Positions 1 through 8,591 of a stretch of 64,000 nt of DNA are shown here, piece after piece (position 1 is the first letter of the stretch; each line of letters begins with the position of its first letter). The notes below the pieces were generated by a model that saw nothing but the letters and a program-made list of their open reading frames with translations, was not told where the DNA came from and made no database searches. The DNA is taken from the NCBI RefSeq assembly GCF_014650035.1, contig NZ_BMUE01000001.1, forward strand, positions 62,001 to 126,000, given 5' to 3'. A program made the position numbers and the translations under genes. The DNA comes from Streptomyces lucensis JCM 4490 (lineage in GTDB: Bacteria > Actinomycetota > Actinomycetes > Streptomycetales > Streptomycetaceae).

Positions 1-256
1 CACACGGGCCGAGGACCTGGCGGACCCCGACCGAGCGCAGCGCCCACAGGTTGGCGCGGTAGTTGATGCGGTGCGGCGGCAGGTGGTGGCCGCGGCCGTG
101 CCGGGGCAGGAAGGCGACCCGGCGGCCGGCGACCTCGCCGAGGAAGAGGGAGTCGCTGGGCGGCCCGTAGGGGGTCTCCACCTGGACCTCGGTCACGTCG
201 TCGAGGAACGAGTAGAAGCCCGAGCCGCCGATTACGCCGATCTCTGCGTTCGCCAT
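1..256 (-). CDS. mtnP: S-methyl-5'-thioadenosine phosphorylase, N-terminal part (runs off the window)
   Basis: The reverse strand reads [17 protein letters not shown] and later [20 protein letters not shown], the phosphate- and substrate-binding N-terminus of methylthioadenosine / purine nucleoside phosphorylases. The enzyme phosphorolyses 5'-methylthioadenosine to adenine and methylthioribose-1-phosphate in methionine salvage. Only the first 85 codons lie in the window. The ATG at 256-254 is preceded by TAGTGT exactly 7 nt upstream and has no Shine-Dalgarno, so the mRNA is probably leaderless. The next gene downstream of its promoter on the same strand is the Ruc-type gene. Confidence 0.88.
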   Translation of the reverse strand, partial: MANAEIGVIGGSGFYSFLDDVTEVQVETPYGPPSDSLFLGEVAGRRVAFLPRHGRGHHLPPHRINYRANLWALRSVGVRQVLGPC

Positions 257-263
257 GCCCAGC

Positions 264-269
264 ACACTA
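264..269 (-). promoter_or_regulatory. -10 hexamer of leaderless mtnP
   Basis: TAGTGT on the minus strand, then 7 nt, then the mtnP ATG. No ribosome binding site lies between. This fits the leaderless layout common in Streptomyces. Confidence 0.45.
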
Positions 270-355
270 GCTGGCCGCGAAACGGCGGGGGACCCGGCCC
301 GGGACGTACCGAGGACCCCGCCGTCCGGTGACGGCGGGGTCCGGGGTGCGAGGTC

Positions 356-673
356 TCAGGCGGCGGAGCTCGACGAGGACGACGAGGACGACGGCGTCGA
401 GGCCGGGGACGACGTCGACGAGGACGCCGTGGACGACTTCGAGTCGGACGACGAGGAGCCGGCCTTCGACGACGCCGGGCTGCTGCTCGACGTGGAGCCG
501 CGCGAGTCGTTGCGGTAGAAGCCGGAGCCCTTGAAGACGATGCCGACCGCGGAGAACACCTTCTTCAGGCGGCCACTGCAGCTGGGGCACTCGGTCAGGG
601 CGTCGTCGGTGAACTTCTGCACCGCCTCGAGGCCCTCGCCGCACTCGGTGCACTGGTACTGGTAGGTCGGCAC
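356..673 (-). CDS. ruc: FmdB-type zinc-ribbon protein with Ser-rich disordered tail (Ruc-like redox chaperone)
   Basis: 105 residues. An N-terminal zinc ribbon with Cys8, Cys11, Cys29 and Cys32 (CTEC...CPSC) is followed by a conserved KKVFSAVGIVFKGSGFY segment and a C-terminal half made almost wholly of Ser, Ala, Pro, Thr and Asp. This is the architecture of Mycobacterium tuberculosis Rv0991c (Ruc), a redox-regulated holdase chaperone whose Cys cluster senses oxidation. In mycobacteria the gene also sits near 5-formyl-THF cyclo-ligase and galU, as here. The GTG at 673 is chosen over the ATG at 700 because AGGAGG lies 7 nt upstream of it and the longer form would read through the operator. A CIRCE element overlaps the leader, so HrcA heat-shock control is likely. 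The Ruc function is inferred from architecture and synteny. Confidence 0.8.
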   Translation of the reverse strand: MPTYQYQCTECGEGLEAVQKFTDDALTECPSCSGRLKKVFSAVGIVFKGSGFYRNDSRGSTSSSSPASSKAGSSSSDSKSSTASSSTSSPASTPSSSSSSSSSAA

Positions 674-683
674 TGTCTTCCTC

Positions 684-710
684 CTGGCACTCTCACTCAA
701 TGAGTGCTAA
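684..710. promoter_or_regulatory. CIRCE element (HrcA operator)
   Basis: On the minus strand the sequence is TTAGCACTC, 9 nt, GAGTGCCAG, against the CIRCE consensus TTAGCACTC-N9-GAGTGCTAA. The left arm is perfect and the right arm matches 7 of 9. It ends at the edge of the AGGAGG ribosome binding site of the zinc-ribbon gene, the place CIRCE occupies in groE leaders. Confidence 0.85.
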
Positions 711-740
711 CGACGGTCCATAGTGACGCATTCCCCGGGA

Positions 741-2039
741 TCAGTCCACCGTCACCGGCACGCGGTGACCGACGCCACGCGCGACGGCACGGTTCCTCGA
801 CGGCGGGACCAGCCGGGAGCGCAGGCCCGCGAGGACGGCCAGCGCGAGCACGGTGCCGGCCATGGGCACCAGGAAGCCGGCGCCGTCCCACAGCCGGTCC
901 TCCAGCTGTCCGGCGACGGTGACGGCGGCCGCCTGGCCGAGCGCGACCGCGCCGGTCAGCCAGGTGAAGGCCTCGGTGCGGGCGCCGGCCGGGACCAGGC
1001 TCTCGACCAGGGTGTAGCCGGTGATCAGGGCCGGTGCGATGCACATGCCGACCAGCAGGCCGAGCGCGGCGAGGAGCAGCACCGAGTGCGCCGTCCACAG
1101 CGCGGACGCGGCGAGCGCCAGCGCCGTGTAGCCGAGGACCAGGCGCCGCTGCGGGGCGGTCTTCCAGGCGATCGCGCCGCAGGCGACGCCGGAGAGCATG
1201 TTGCCGGCGGCGAAGACGCCGTACAGGACGCCGTTCAGGCCGGGTTCGCCGATCGACTCGGTGAAGGCCGCCAGCGACACCTGCATGCCGCCGAAGACCG
1301 ACCCGATGCCGAGGAAGGTCACGACCAGCACGCGCACGCCCGGGACGCGCAGGGCGGAGGCGTGCCGCACGTGCGCGTGCCCGCCCGCACCGCTCACCGG
1401 CGGCTGCGAGCCCTTCCGCGCGGCGAACAGCAGGCCGCCGACCAGGGTCAGCGCGGCCTCGGTGACGAGGCCCGCCGCGGGCGTCACGGCGGTGCACAGC
1501 GCGGTCGCCAGCAGAGGGCCGACGACGAACGTCAGCTCGTCCGTGACGGACTCGAACGCCGCCGCGGTGGCCATCAGGGGGGAGCCCTGCAGCTTCACGC
1601 CCCAGCGCGCACGCACCATCGGGCCGACCTGCGGCACCGAGGCACCGGTCGGGACGGCCGCCAGGAACAGGGCCCACAGGGGCGCGTGACCCAGGGCCAG
1701 CGCCGTCAGGGACAGGCCCGCCAGCGTGTGCACCAGGACGCCGGGGATCAGCACGGCGCGCTGACCGTAGCGGTCGGCGAGGCGGCCGCTGTACGGCGCG
1801 AACAGGGCCATGGAGACGCCGGTGGCGGCCGCGGTGGCGCCCGCGGCGCCGTACGAGCCGGTGGTGTGCTGCACGAGCAGCACGATGGAGATCGTGAGCA
1901 TCGCGAACGGCTGGCGCGCCGCGAAGCCGGGGAGCAGGAAGGTCCAGGCGCCGCGGGTGCGCAGCAGCTGTCCGTATCCGGGGCGGGAGGATGCCGGGGA
2001 GGCCTTCTCCGGCTCGGTGGTGGTGACCGTGGATCCCAC
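741..2039 (-). CDS. MFS transporter (probable drug/metabolite exporter)
   Basis: 432 residues with about twelve hydrophobic segments in two sets of six. The loop after the second segment carries GRLADRYGQRAVL, the MFS signature between TM2 and TM3. It should act at the cytoplasmic membrane as a proton-driven exporter; the substrate cannot be read from sequence. The GTG at 2039 is preferred because AAAGG stands 8 nt upstream and the residues before it are not membrane-protein-like. It is transcribed towards the Ruc gene, which has its own operator. The 282-bp space upstream (2040-2321) holds no gene and includes a half match to a Zur box. Confidence 0.75.
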   Translation of the reverse strand: MGSTVTTTEPEKASPASSRPGYGQLLRTRGAWTFLLPGFAARQPFAMLTISIVLLVQHTTGSYGAAGATAAATGVSMALFAPYSGRLADRYGQRAVLIPGVLVHTLAGLSLTALALGHAPLWALFLAAVPTGASVPQVGPMVRARWGVKLQGSPLMATAAAFESVTDELTFVVGPLLATALCTAVTPAAGLVTEAALTLVGGLLFAARKGSQPPVSGAGGHAHVRHASALRVPGVRVLVVTFLGIGSVFGGMQVSLAAFTESIGEPGLNGVLYGVFAAGNMLSGVACGAIAWKTAPQRRLVLGYTALALAASALWTAHSVLLLAALGLLVGMCIAPALITGYTLVESLVPAGARTEAFTWLTGAVALGQAAAVTVAGQLEDRLWDGAGFLVPMAGTVLALAVLAGLRSRLVPPSRNRAVARGVGHRVPVTVD

Positions 2040-2253
2040 GGCCCGTGCCTTTCTGCCGCCTGGTAGCGCGGGCCCCGTGCGGGTCCGGGCGCGCCGAGAG
2101 CTGTCCTCTTGCGCAAACTGCGGTAGATACCGGCGTCCACCGCGGGTGGGTGGTGACACGGCCGCCATACGGTCGCGCCAGCTCTGCGTCAGGCAGAGTT
2201 GGTTCGATCAGGGTGCGCCTTCATCGTACAGGGATCATCGTTTCGCACGGCTG

Positions 2254-2268
2254 TGAAAATGAGCACCA
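2254..2268 (+). promoter_or_regulatory. Possible degenerate Zur-type box
   Basis: TGAAAATGA followed by GCACCA. The first nine bases equal the left half of the streptomycete zinc-uptake-regulator consensus (TGAAAATGATTTTCA); the right half is poor (2 of 6). It lies about 215 bp upstream of the MFS gene and 53 bp past the antiporter stop. Weak evidence. Confidence 0.2.
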
Positions 2269-2321
2269 TGACGCCGGGCCGCCTGTGAATGCACGGGGTG
2301 TGAACCGGACGAAACACCCCC

Positions 2322-3827
2322 TCAACGTGAACTGCCGGCTCCGTCGGTACCCAGCCAGCCGGCCAGCTTGCCGCCGTGGGCCACCGCGCGCAGGCGCCGC
2401 TCCGCCGCGTCGCGGACCGGGTCGGTGGCGACGACCAGCAGCTCGTCGCCCCACCGCAGCACCGTGGTGGGCAGCGGGACGAACGATTTTCCTTCCCGTA
2501 CGACGAGCGTCACGGCGGCACCCGGCGGCAACCGGAGTTCGTTGACCTCGACGCCGTGCATGCGCGAGCCCTCGGGGACCGTGATGGACAGCAGGTGCCC
2601 GCGCAGCCGCTCCAGGGGCGCCGACTCGATGCCGAGGTCGGCGGCCTCGCCCCGCTCGCCCAGGCGCAGCTTGCGGGCCAGCCAGGGCAGGGTGGGCCCC
2701 TGGAGCAGGGTGTAGACGACGACCAGGACGAAGACGATGTTGAAGACGCGGCGGCTGCCGGCGACGCCGTTCACCATGGGGATGGTCGCCAGGATGATGG
2801 GCACGGCGCCGCGCAGTCCCGCCCACGACATGAGCGTCTGCTCCTGCCACGGGGTGCGGAACGGCGTCAGGCTGGTCACGACGCTCAGCGGGCGGGCCAC
2901 CATGGTCAGGACCAGCCCGATGACCAGGGCGGGCCAGATGTCGTCGCCCAGTTCGTGCGGGGTGACCAGCAGGCCGAGGACGACGAACATGCCGATCTGC
3001 GCGATCCAGCCGAGCCCCTCGGCGAAGCCGCGGGTGGCGGGCCAGTGGGGCAGCTTGGCGTTGCCCAGCAGCACGGAGGCCAGGTAGACGGCCAGGAAGC
3101 CGCTGCCGTGGGCGAGGGAGCCGGCGGCGTACGCGGTGACGGCGATGGCCATCACGGCGATCGGGTAGAGGCCGGAGGCGGGCAGGGCGACGTGCCTCAG
3201 CCCCCAGGCGCCGATCAGGCCCACCGCCAGCCCGATGGCCGCGCCGATGGCCAGCTCCAGGGTGATCTCGCCCAGCAGGACGTACCAGTGCTCGATGGGG
3301 CCGGCCGTGGAGAAGGCGGCCACCAGGATGACCACCGGGGCGTCGTTGAAACCGGACTCCGCCTCCAGCGTGCCCGTCACGCGCGCGGGGAGCGGGACCT
3401 TCCGCAGCACCGAGAAGACCGCCGCCGCGTCCGTCGAGGACACGACCGCGCCGATGATCAGCGCCTGCCGCCACTCCAGCCCGACCAGGTAGTGCGCGCC
3501 CGCCGCGGTGACGCCCACGCTGACGGCCACGCCCGCGGTCGCCAGCACGGAGGCGGAGGGCAGGACCGGCCGGATCTCCTTCCACTTCGTGCCCAGGCCG
3601 CCCTCGGTGAGGATCACGACCAGGGCCGCGTACCCCATGACCTGGGTCACTTCGGCGCTGTTGAACTGGATGTGCCCGATGCCGTCCTGGCCCATGAGGA
3701 CGCCGATCCCCAGGTAGACGAGCAGGCTGGGGAGCCCGCTGCGGGAGGAGACCCGGACGGCCGCGACGGCGACGAGCAGGACGACGGAGCAGGCGAGCAG
3801 GAGCTGGTTGAGGTGGTGGACAGTCAG
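2322..3827 (-). CDS. K+/H+ (CPA1 family) antiporter with C-terminal RCK_C domain
   Basis: About 501 residues. The first ~400 form a multi-pass Na+/H+ exchanger domain with motifs such as GIGVLMGQDGIG and ESGFNDAPVVIL (the ND ion-binding pair) and SWAGLRGAVPIILAT. The C-terminal ~95 residues look like a TrkA-C/RCK_C ligand-binding domain (ITVPEGSRMHGVEVNEL), as in the NhaP2/CvrA K+/H+ antiporters. It would export K+ or Na+ for cytoplasmic pH and ion homeostasis. The start is uncertain: a CTG at 3827 has GGAAGGG about 8 nt upstream, while a TTG at 3881 lacks a good ribosome binding site. It is divergent from the penicillin-acylase gene. Confidence 0.82.
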   Translation of the reverse strand: MTVHHLNQLLLACSVVLLVAVAAVRVSSRSGLPSLLVYLGIGVLMGQDGIGHIQFNSAEVTQVMGYAALVVILTEGGLGTKWKEIRPVLPSASVLATAGVAVSVGVTAAGAHYLVGLEWRQALIIGAVVSSTDAAAVFSVLRKVPLPARVTGTLEAESGFNDAPVVILVAAFSTAGPIEHWYVLLGEITLELAIGAAIGLAVGLIGAWGLRHVALPASGLYPIAVMAIAVTAYAAGSLAHGSGFLAVYLASVLLGNAKLPHWPATRGFAEGLGWIAQIGMFVVLGLLVTPHELGDDIWPALVIGLVLTMVARPLSVVTSLTPFRTPWQEQTLMSWAGLRGAVPIILATIPMVNGVAGSRRVFNIVFVLVVVYTLLQGPTLPWLARKLRLGERGEAADLGIESAPLERLRGHLLSITVPEGSRMHGVEVNELRLPPGAAVTLVVREGKSFVPLPTTVLRWGDELLVVATDPVRDAAERRLRAVAHGGKLAGWLGTDGAGSSR

Positions 3828-3931
3828 CGGCGGTTCCCTTCCTTGGCCCGCGCGAAAGGGCGCGTGAGCACGCGTACACAAGACCCGAGGCTGCGGCGCA
3901 CCGCATCCAAGTACTTCGTTACCTTACCTAA

Positions 3932-3951
3932 TTCTTGACGATTTCTTGACG
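3932..3951. promoter_or_regulatory. Tandem TTCTTGACG repeat in divergent promoter region
   Basis: TTCTTGACG occurs twice, at 3932-3940 and 3943-3951, about one helical turn apart, between the antiporter gene and the acylase gene. Each copy contains a good -35 hexamer (TTGACG) for rightward transcription. No convincing -10 was assigned. Confidence 0.3.
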
Positions 3952-4095
3952 CTCGCTTGGCAAGATCGAACGTCCGTGCGCGCTGGTTCTCGACTCCGCG
4001 TCAAGTGGGACGGGGCCCTGCGCCTATGGTTGCTCCAGCGCTCATTCAAAGTCACAGCCCGACCTGCCGCTCGCGTTAGGACAGCAAGGACAGCG

Positions 4096-6873
4096 ATGCC
4101 CCCCAACACCACCGCCACAACGGGTGAGACCGCCACCGCGGTCGCCGCGCCCGCCACGCCAGGCAGGAAAAAGGGGCGCAAAGCCCGTCTGATCGTGCTG
4201 GTGCTGGTCCTGGCCATCATCGGAGGCATCGCCTACGGCGCGTACTGGTCGATCAGCACCGTCCGCGCCTCCTTCCCCCAGACCACGGGTTCACTCACGC
4301 TCGACGGCCTGTCGGGGCCGGTGGACGTGAAGCGGGACGGTTACGGCATCCCGCAGATCTACGCCTCCTCCGACGAGGACCTGTTCATGGCGCAGGGCTA
4401 CGTCCAGGCGCAGGACCGGTTCTACGAGATGGACGTGCGCCGCCACATGACCTCCGGGCGCCTGTCGGAGATGTTCGGCAAGAGCCAGGTCAAGAACGAC
4501 GAGTTCCTGCGCAGCCTCGGCTGGGACCGGATCGCCGAGAAGGAGTACGACACCAAGCTGTCGGCCTCCACGAAGAAGTACCTCGACGCGTACGCCAAGG
4601 GCGTCAACGCCTACCTCCAGGGCAAGGACGGCGAGGACATCTCCCTGGAGTACGCGGCCCTGGGTCTCACCAACGACTACAAGCCGCAGAAGTGGACCCC
4701 GGTCGACTCCGTCTCCTGGCTGAAGGCGATGGCCTGGGACCTGCGGGGCAACATGCAGGACGAGATCGACCGCGCGCTGATGACCAGCCGCCTCGGCCCG
4801 CAGCAGATCCGCGAGCTCTACCCGCGGTACCCGTACAGCCGCAACAAGCCGATCGTGCAGGAAGGCCAGTACGACGAGCTGACCAAGAGCTTCCAGCAGG
4901 GTGGCGCCACGAGCGCCGCCCAGGGCACCGGGGGCAGGAGCGGCTCCACCGCCTCGGGGACGACGGGATCGGCCCTCACGAGCCAGCTCTCGGGGCTCTA
5001 CGACGTCCTCGACGACGTCCCCACGGCCGTCGGCGTGAACGGCCAGGGCATCGGCTCGAACTCCTGGGTCGTGTCCGGGAAGTACACCATCACCAACAAG
5101 CCCCTGCTCGCGAACGACCCGCACCTGTCGGCGTCCCTGCCGTCCGTCTGGTACCAGATGGGCCTGCACTGCCGGTCCGTCTCGGCCAAGTGCCAGTACG
5201 ACGTCACCGGCTACACCTTTGCCGGTATGCCCGGTGTGATCATCGGTCACAACGCCAAGATCGCCTGGGGCCTGACGAACTCCGGCGCCGACGTCACCGA
5301 CCTGTACCTGGAGAAGGTGACCGCCAACGGTTACCTGTACGACGGCAAGGTCCGGCCCTTCAAGACCCGCCAGGAGACCATCAAGGTCGCCGGCGGCACG
5401 TCCAAGACGATCGTCGTGCGCCAGACCCAGGACGGGATGCCCCTGCTGTCCGACCGCGACGACGAACTCGTCCAGGTCGGCAGGAAGGCCGGCGTCAACA
5501 CCGCCGCACCCGACCGGGGCGACGGCTACGGCATCGCCCTGAGGTGGACCGCCCTCGACCCGGGCACCTCCATGGACGCCGTGTTCGCCCTCGACCGGGC
5601 GGCGGACTGGAGCGACTTCCGCGAGGCGGCGGCCCTGTTCGACGTGCCCTCGCAGAACCTGATCTACGCGGACACAGGGAACAACATCGGCTACACCCTG
5701 CCCGGCAGGATCCCCACGCGCTCCTCCGCGGACGACGGCTCGGTCCCGGCACCGGGCTGGGACTCGAAGTACAAGTGGACCGGCTTCATCAAGAAGGACG
5801 AGCTGCCCTACGAGTACAACCCGGAGCGCGGCTACATCGTCACCGCCAACCAGGCCGTGGTCGACAAGGACAAGTACCCGTACACGCTCACCGCGGACTG
5901 GGGCTACGGCACCCGCAGCCAGCGCATCGCCGACCTGATCGAGTCCAAGATCAAGGACGGCGGCCGGATCTCCACCGAGGACATGCGGCAGATGCAGATG
6001 GACAACAGCAGCGAGATCGCCAAGCTCCTGGTGCCCAGGCTGCTGAAGCTGAACCTCGACGACCCCGACGTCCGGCAGGCGCAGAAGCTGCTGGAGGGCT
6101 GGGACTACACCCAGGAAGCCGACTCCGCGGCCGCCGCGTACTTCAACGCCGTCTGGCGCAACGTCCTCAAGCTCGCCTTCGGCAACAAGCTGCCCAAGGA
6201 GCTGCGCGTCAAGGGACAGTGCCTGTGGGTCGACAAGACCGACAGCACCGGCCCGGTGGACGACGACCGCAAGGTCCGCGAGTGCGGCCAGCGTGACGCC
6301 GACCAGGCGCAGCCCGACGGCGGCGACCGCTGGTTCGAGGTCGTGCGCACCCTCATGGACAAGCCGGACAGCGACTGGTGGAAGACGCCCAAGTCGGGCA
6401 CCCGGCCGGGCGCCGAGAACCGCGACCAGCTCTTCGAGCGCGCCATGATCGACGCCCGCTGGGAGCTGACCGCCAAGCTCGGCAAGGACATCGACACTTG
6501 GAGCTGGGGCCGGCTGCACCGCCTGTTCCTGAAGAACCAGACGCTCGGCACCGAGGGCCCCAAGGTCCTGCAGTACCTCCTCAACCGCGGCCCCTGGAAG
6601 ATCGGCGGCGGCGAGGCGACGGTCAACGCGTCCGGCTGGAACGCCGCCGGCGGATACAACGTCGTCTGGGTGCCGTCCATGCGGATGGTGGTCAACCTCA
6701 AGGACTTCGACAAGTCCCGGTGGATCAACCTGACCGGCGCCTCCGGGCACGCCTTCAACGCGCACTACACGGACCAGACGGGCAAGTGGGCCAACGGCGA
6801 GCTGCTGCCCTGGTCGTTCTCGGCCAAGGGGGTCGGCGAGAGCACGAGCGACACCCTGGTGCTCAAGCCGTGA
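4096..6873 (+). CDS. Penicillin acylase family Ntn-hydrolase, membrane-anchored
   Basis: 925 residues, in the usual length range for the family. An N-terminal membrane segment follows a basic stretch (KKGRKARLIVLVLVLAIIGG), so the enzyme is anchored and faces outside. The alpha subunit begins near GPVDVKRDGYGIPQIYA, the spacer ends at GQGIG, and the beta subunit starts at Ser321 of SNSWVVSG, the expected autocatalytic nucleophile. A Gly/Ser/Thr-rich stretch before that site marks the spacer. Further family blocks are NDPHL and AWGLTNSGADVTDLY. Such enzymes hydrolyse amide bonds of beta-lactams, acyl-homoserine lactones or lipopeptides; the substrate is not determinable here. The ATG at 4096 has AAGGA upstream. 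It is monocistronic, followed by a strong hairpin. Confidence 0.88.
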   Translation: MPPNTTATTGETATAVAAPATPGRKKGRKARLIVLVLVLAIIGGIAYGAYWSISTVRASFPQTTGSLTLDGLSGPVDVKRDGYGIPQIYASSDEDLFMAQGYVQAQDRFYEMDVRRHMTSGRLSEMFGKSQVKNDEFLRSLGWDRIAEKEYDTKLSASTKKYLDAYAKGVNAYLQGKDGEDISLEYAALGLTNDYKPQKWTPVDSVSWLKAMAWDLRGNMQDEIDRALMTSRLGPQQIRELYPRYPYSRNKPIVQEGQYDELTKSFQQGGATSAAQGTGGRSGSTASGTTGSALTSQLSGLYDVLDDVPTAVGVNGQGIGSNSWVVSGKYTITNKPLLANDPHLSASLPSVWYQMGLHCRSVSAKCQYDVTGYTFAGMPGVIIGHNAKIAWGLTNSGADVTDLYLEKVTANGYLYDGKVRPFKTRQETIKVAGGTSKTIVVRQTQDGMPLLSDRDDELVQVGRKAGVNTAAPDRGDGYGIALRWTALDPGTSMDAVFALDRAADWSDFREAAALFDVPSQNLIYADTGNNIGYTLPGRIPTRSSADDGSVPAPGWDSKYKWTGFIKKDELPYEYNPERGYIVTANQAVVDKDKYPYTLTADWGYGTRSQRIADLIESKIKDGGRISTEDMRQMQMDNSSEIAKLLVPRLLKLNLDDPDVRQAQKLLEGWDYTQEADSAAAAYFNAVWRNVLKLAFGNKLPKELRVKGQCLWVDKTDSTGPVDDDRKVRECGQRDADQAQPDGGDRWFEVVRTLMDKPDSDWWKTPKSGTRPGAENRDQLFERAMIDARWELTAKLGKDIDTWSWGRLHRLFLKNQTLGTEGPKVLQYLLNRGPWKIGGGEATVNASGWNAAGGYNVVWVPSMRMVVNLKDFDKSRWINLTGASGHAFNAHYTDQTGKWANGELLPWSFSAKGVGESTSDTLVLKP

Positions 6874-6899
6874 GCCGCTGACGGCACACCGCCCATGGA

Positions 6900-6929
6900 A
6901 ACGGCCCCCCACGCGCGTGGGGGGCCGTT
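6900..6929. terminator. Perfect 14-bp hairpin terminator
   Basis: AACGGCCCCCCACG and its exact reverse complement are separated by CG, just after the acylase gene and before the convergent 5-formyl-THF cyclo-ligase gene. It is likely to work in both directions. Confidence 0.85.
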
Positions 6930-6955
6930 ACCCGTCCGCGAGGGCGGCCGGGCCG

Positions 6956-7576
6956 TCAGGCACCCGCGAAACGGCGGACGCCCGACGGCGTCACCACCGC
7001 GTGCACCGGCCTGTCGTGCGCCTCCGCAGGCACCCGCGCGACGACCTCCGTGTCGTACAGCAGCACCACCAGCCGCGGGTGGGTGCCCGCCCGCTCCAGG
7101 CGGGCCAGCACACGGTCGTAGGAGCCGCCGCCGCGCCCCAGGCGCATCCCGCGCGCGTCCACCGCCAGCCCGGGCAGCAGGACGACGTCCGCGTCCGCCA
7201 CGGCGTCCGGGCCCAGGCGCTCCCCGGAGGGCTCGAAAAGCGCCATCTTCCCGGCGTGCCGTATCCGCACGAGGGAGTCCGGGCCGGTGTACTCGCCCCA
7301 GTCCAGGTCGTTGTCCGGCAGGAGTGCGGGGAGCAGGACGCGCACGCCCCGCGCGCGCAGTGCGTCCAGCAGTGCGGGCGTGCCGGGCTCGCCGCCCACC
7401 GAGACGTACGCCGCCACGGTGCGCGCGTCCGCCAGTTCGGGCAGCTCCAGGGCACGCCCCGCCAGCGCCCGGCCCGTCTCGCGGACGTCATCGTCCGTCA
7501 ACCTGTTCCTCACCGCGAGGAACTCCCGCCGCAACGTCCGCTTGTCAGGCTCGATCTCGGGTCCCAGGTGCTCCAC
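6956..7576 (-). CDS. 5-formyltetrahydrofolate cyclo-ligase
   Basis: 206 residues. It contains KRTLRREFLAVRNRL near the N-terminus, the folate-binding stretch and the C-terminal signature VLLPGLAVDARGMRLGRGGG with SYDR, diagnostic of the MTHFS family. It converts 5-formyl-THF plus ATP to 5,10-methenyl-THF, recycling a storage folate. A GTG at 7576 is chosen: GAAGGA lies 12 nt upstream and conserved sequence starts soon after; upstream ATGs at 7621 and 7606 are alternatives. A possible -10 (TTATAT, minus strand) sits at 7604-7609. It is divergent from galU, the same arrangement as in mycobacteria (Rv0992c/Rv0993). Confidence 0.88.
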   Translation of the reverse strand: MEHLGPEIEPDKRTLRREFLAVRNRLTDDDVRETGRALAGRALELPELADARTVAAYVSVGGEPGTPALLDALRARGVRVLLPALLPDNDLDWGEYTGPDSLVRIRHAGKMALFEPSGERLGPDAVADADVVLLPGLAVDARGMRLGRGGGSYDRVLARLERAGTHPRLVVLLYDTEVVARVPAEAHDRPVHAVVTPSGVRRFAGA

Positions 7577-7666
7577 TTGCCGCCCGCGTCCTTCCCATGA
7601 CCTCATATAAGGGTCATCCATAGGGACAACCAACCGGAGCCACAGATAACCATCAAAGGCACCGGA

Positions 7667-7672
7667 TATGGT
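7667..7672 (+). promoter_or_regulatory. -10 hexamer of leaderless galU
   Basis: TATGGT followed by 7 nt and the ATG at 7680. This spacing favours the ATG at 7680 over the in-frame ATG at 7668, which lies inside the hexamer. Confidence 0.55.
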
Positions 7673-7679
7673 GGCCGGC

Positions 7680-8591
7680 ATGACTCAGTCGCACGCCAGG
7701 ATCAGTAAGGCTGTCATCCCCGCAGCGGGTCTCGGCACCCGGTTCCTGCCGGCCACCAAGGCCACTCCCAAGGAGATGCTGCCGGTCGTCGACAAGCCGG
7801 CGATCCAGTACGTGGTGGAGGAGGCCGTGTCGGCGGGACTCGATGACGTGCTCATGATTACCGGGCGCAACAAGCGGCCCCTCGAGGACCACTTCGACCG
7901 CAACTACGAGCTGGAATCGGCCCTCGAGAAGAAGGGCGACGCCGAACGCCTGGCGAAGGTGCAGGAGTCCAGCGACCTGGCCACCCTCCACTACGTGCGC
8001 CAGGGCGACCCCAGGGGCCTCGGCCACGCCGTGCTGTGCGCCGCCCCGCACGTCGGCCGCGAACCCTTCGCCGTCCTCCTCGGCGACGACCTGATCGACC
8101 CGCGCGACCCGCTGCTCAAGCGGATGATCGACATCCAGGAGCAGCACGGCGGCAGCGTGATCGCGCTCATGGAGGTCGCGCCCGAGCAGGTCCACCTCTA
8201 CGGCTGCGCGGCCGTGGAGGCCACCGCCGAGGGCGACGTGGTGAAGGTGACCGGCCTGGTCGAGAAGCCGGACCCGGCGGACGCCCCGTCGAACTACGCG
8301 ATCATCGGCCGCTACGTCCTCGACCCGCACGTCTTCGACATACTGCGCAAGACCGAGCCCGGCCGCGGCGGCGAGATCCAGCTCACCGACGCCCTGCAGC
8401 AGCTCGCCCAGGACGAGAAGGTCGGCGGCCCGGTGCACGGCGTCGTCTTCAAGGGCCGCCGCTACGACACCGGTGACCGTGGCGACTACCTGCGTGCCAT
8501 TGTCAGACTCGCGTGCGAACGTGAAGACCTGGGCCCGGAGTTCCGGGCCTGGCTCCGCAGATACGTAGCCGAGGAGATGCAGCAGTCTTGA
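7680..8591 (+). CDS. galU: UTP-glucose-1-phosphate uridylyltransferase
   Basis: 303 residues. The nucleotidyltransferase signature AAGLGTRFLPATKATPKEML lies at residues 15-34, followed by DKPAIQYVVEEA; later blocks include LGDDLI and EKPDPADAPSN. It makes UDP-glucose from UTP and glucose-1-phosphate, feeding galactose metabolism, glycolipids and cell-wall polymers; the UDP-glucose could also supply the galT enzyme encoded far downstream in this window. The start follows a -10 box by 7 nt, so the transcript is probably leaderless. The stop overlaps the TTG start of glp, so glp translation is coupled to galU. Confidence 0.95.
   Translation: MTQSHARISKAVIPAAGLGTRFLPATKATPKEMLPVVDKPAIQYVVEEAVSAGLDDVLMITGRNKRPLEDHFDRNYELESALEKKGDAERLAKVQESSDLATLHYVRQGDPRGLGHAVLCAAPHVGREPFAVLLGDDLIDPRDPLLKRMIDIQEQHGGSVIALMEVAPEQVHLYGCAAVEATAEGDVVKVTGLVEKPDPADAPSNYAIIGRYVLDPHVFDILRKTEPGRGGEIQLTDALQQLAQDEKVGGPVHGVVFKGRRYDTGDRGDYLRAIVRLACEREDLGPEFRAWLRRYVAEEMQQS

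Noticed and set aside
3918..3936. Iron-box-like TTAGGTAAGGTAAC on the minus strand
   Set aside because: Only the first half fits the DmdR/IdeR consensus; the second half is unrelated, so not called as an operator.
4291..6912. Long open frame on the minus strand opposite the penicillin-acylase gene
   Set aside because: Composition is Val/Gly/Leu/Asp-rich reverse-strand noise typical of high-GC coding DNA, and the plus strand has a clear signal anchor and Ntn-hydrolase motifs.
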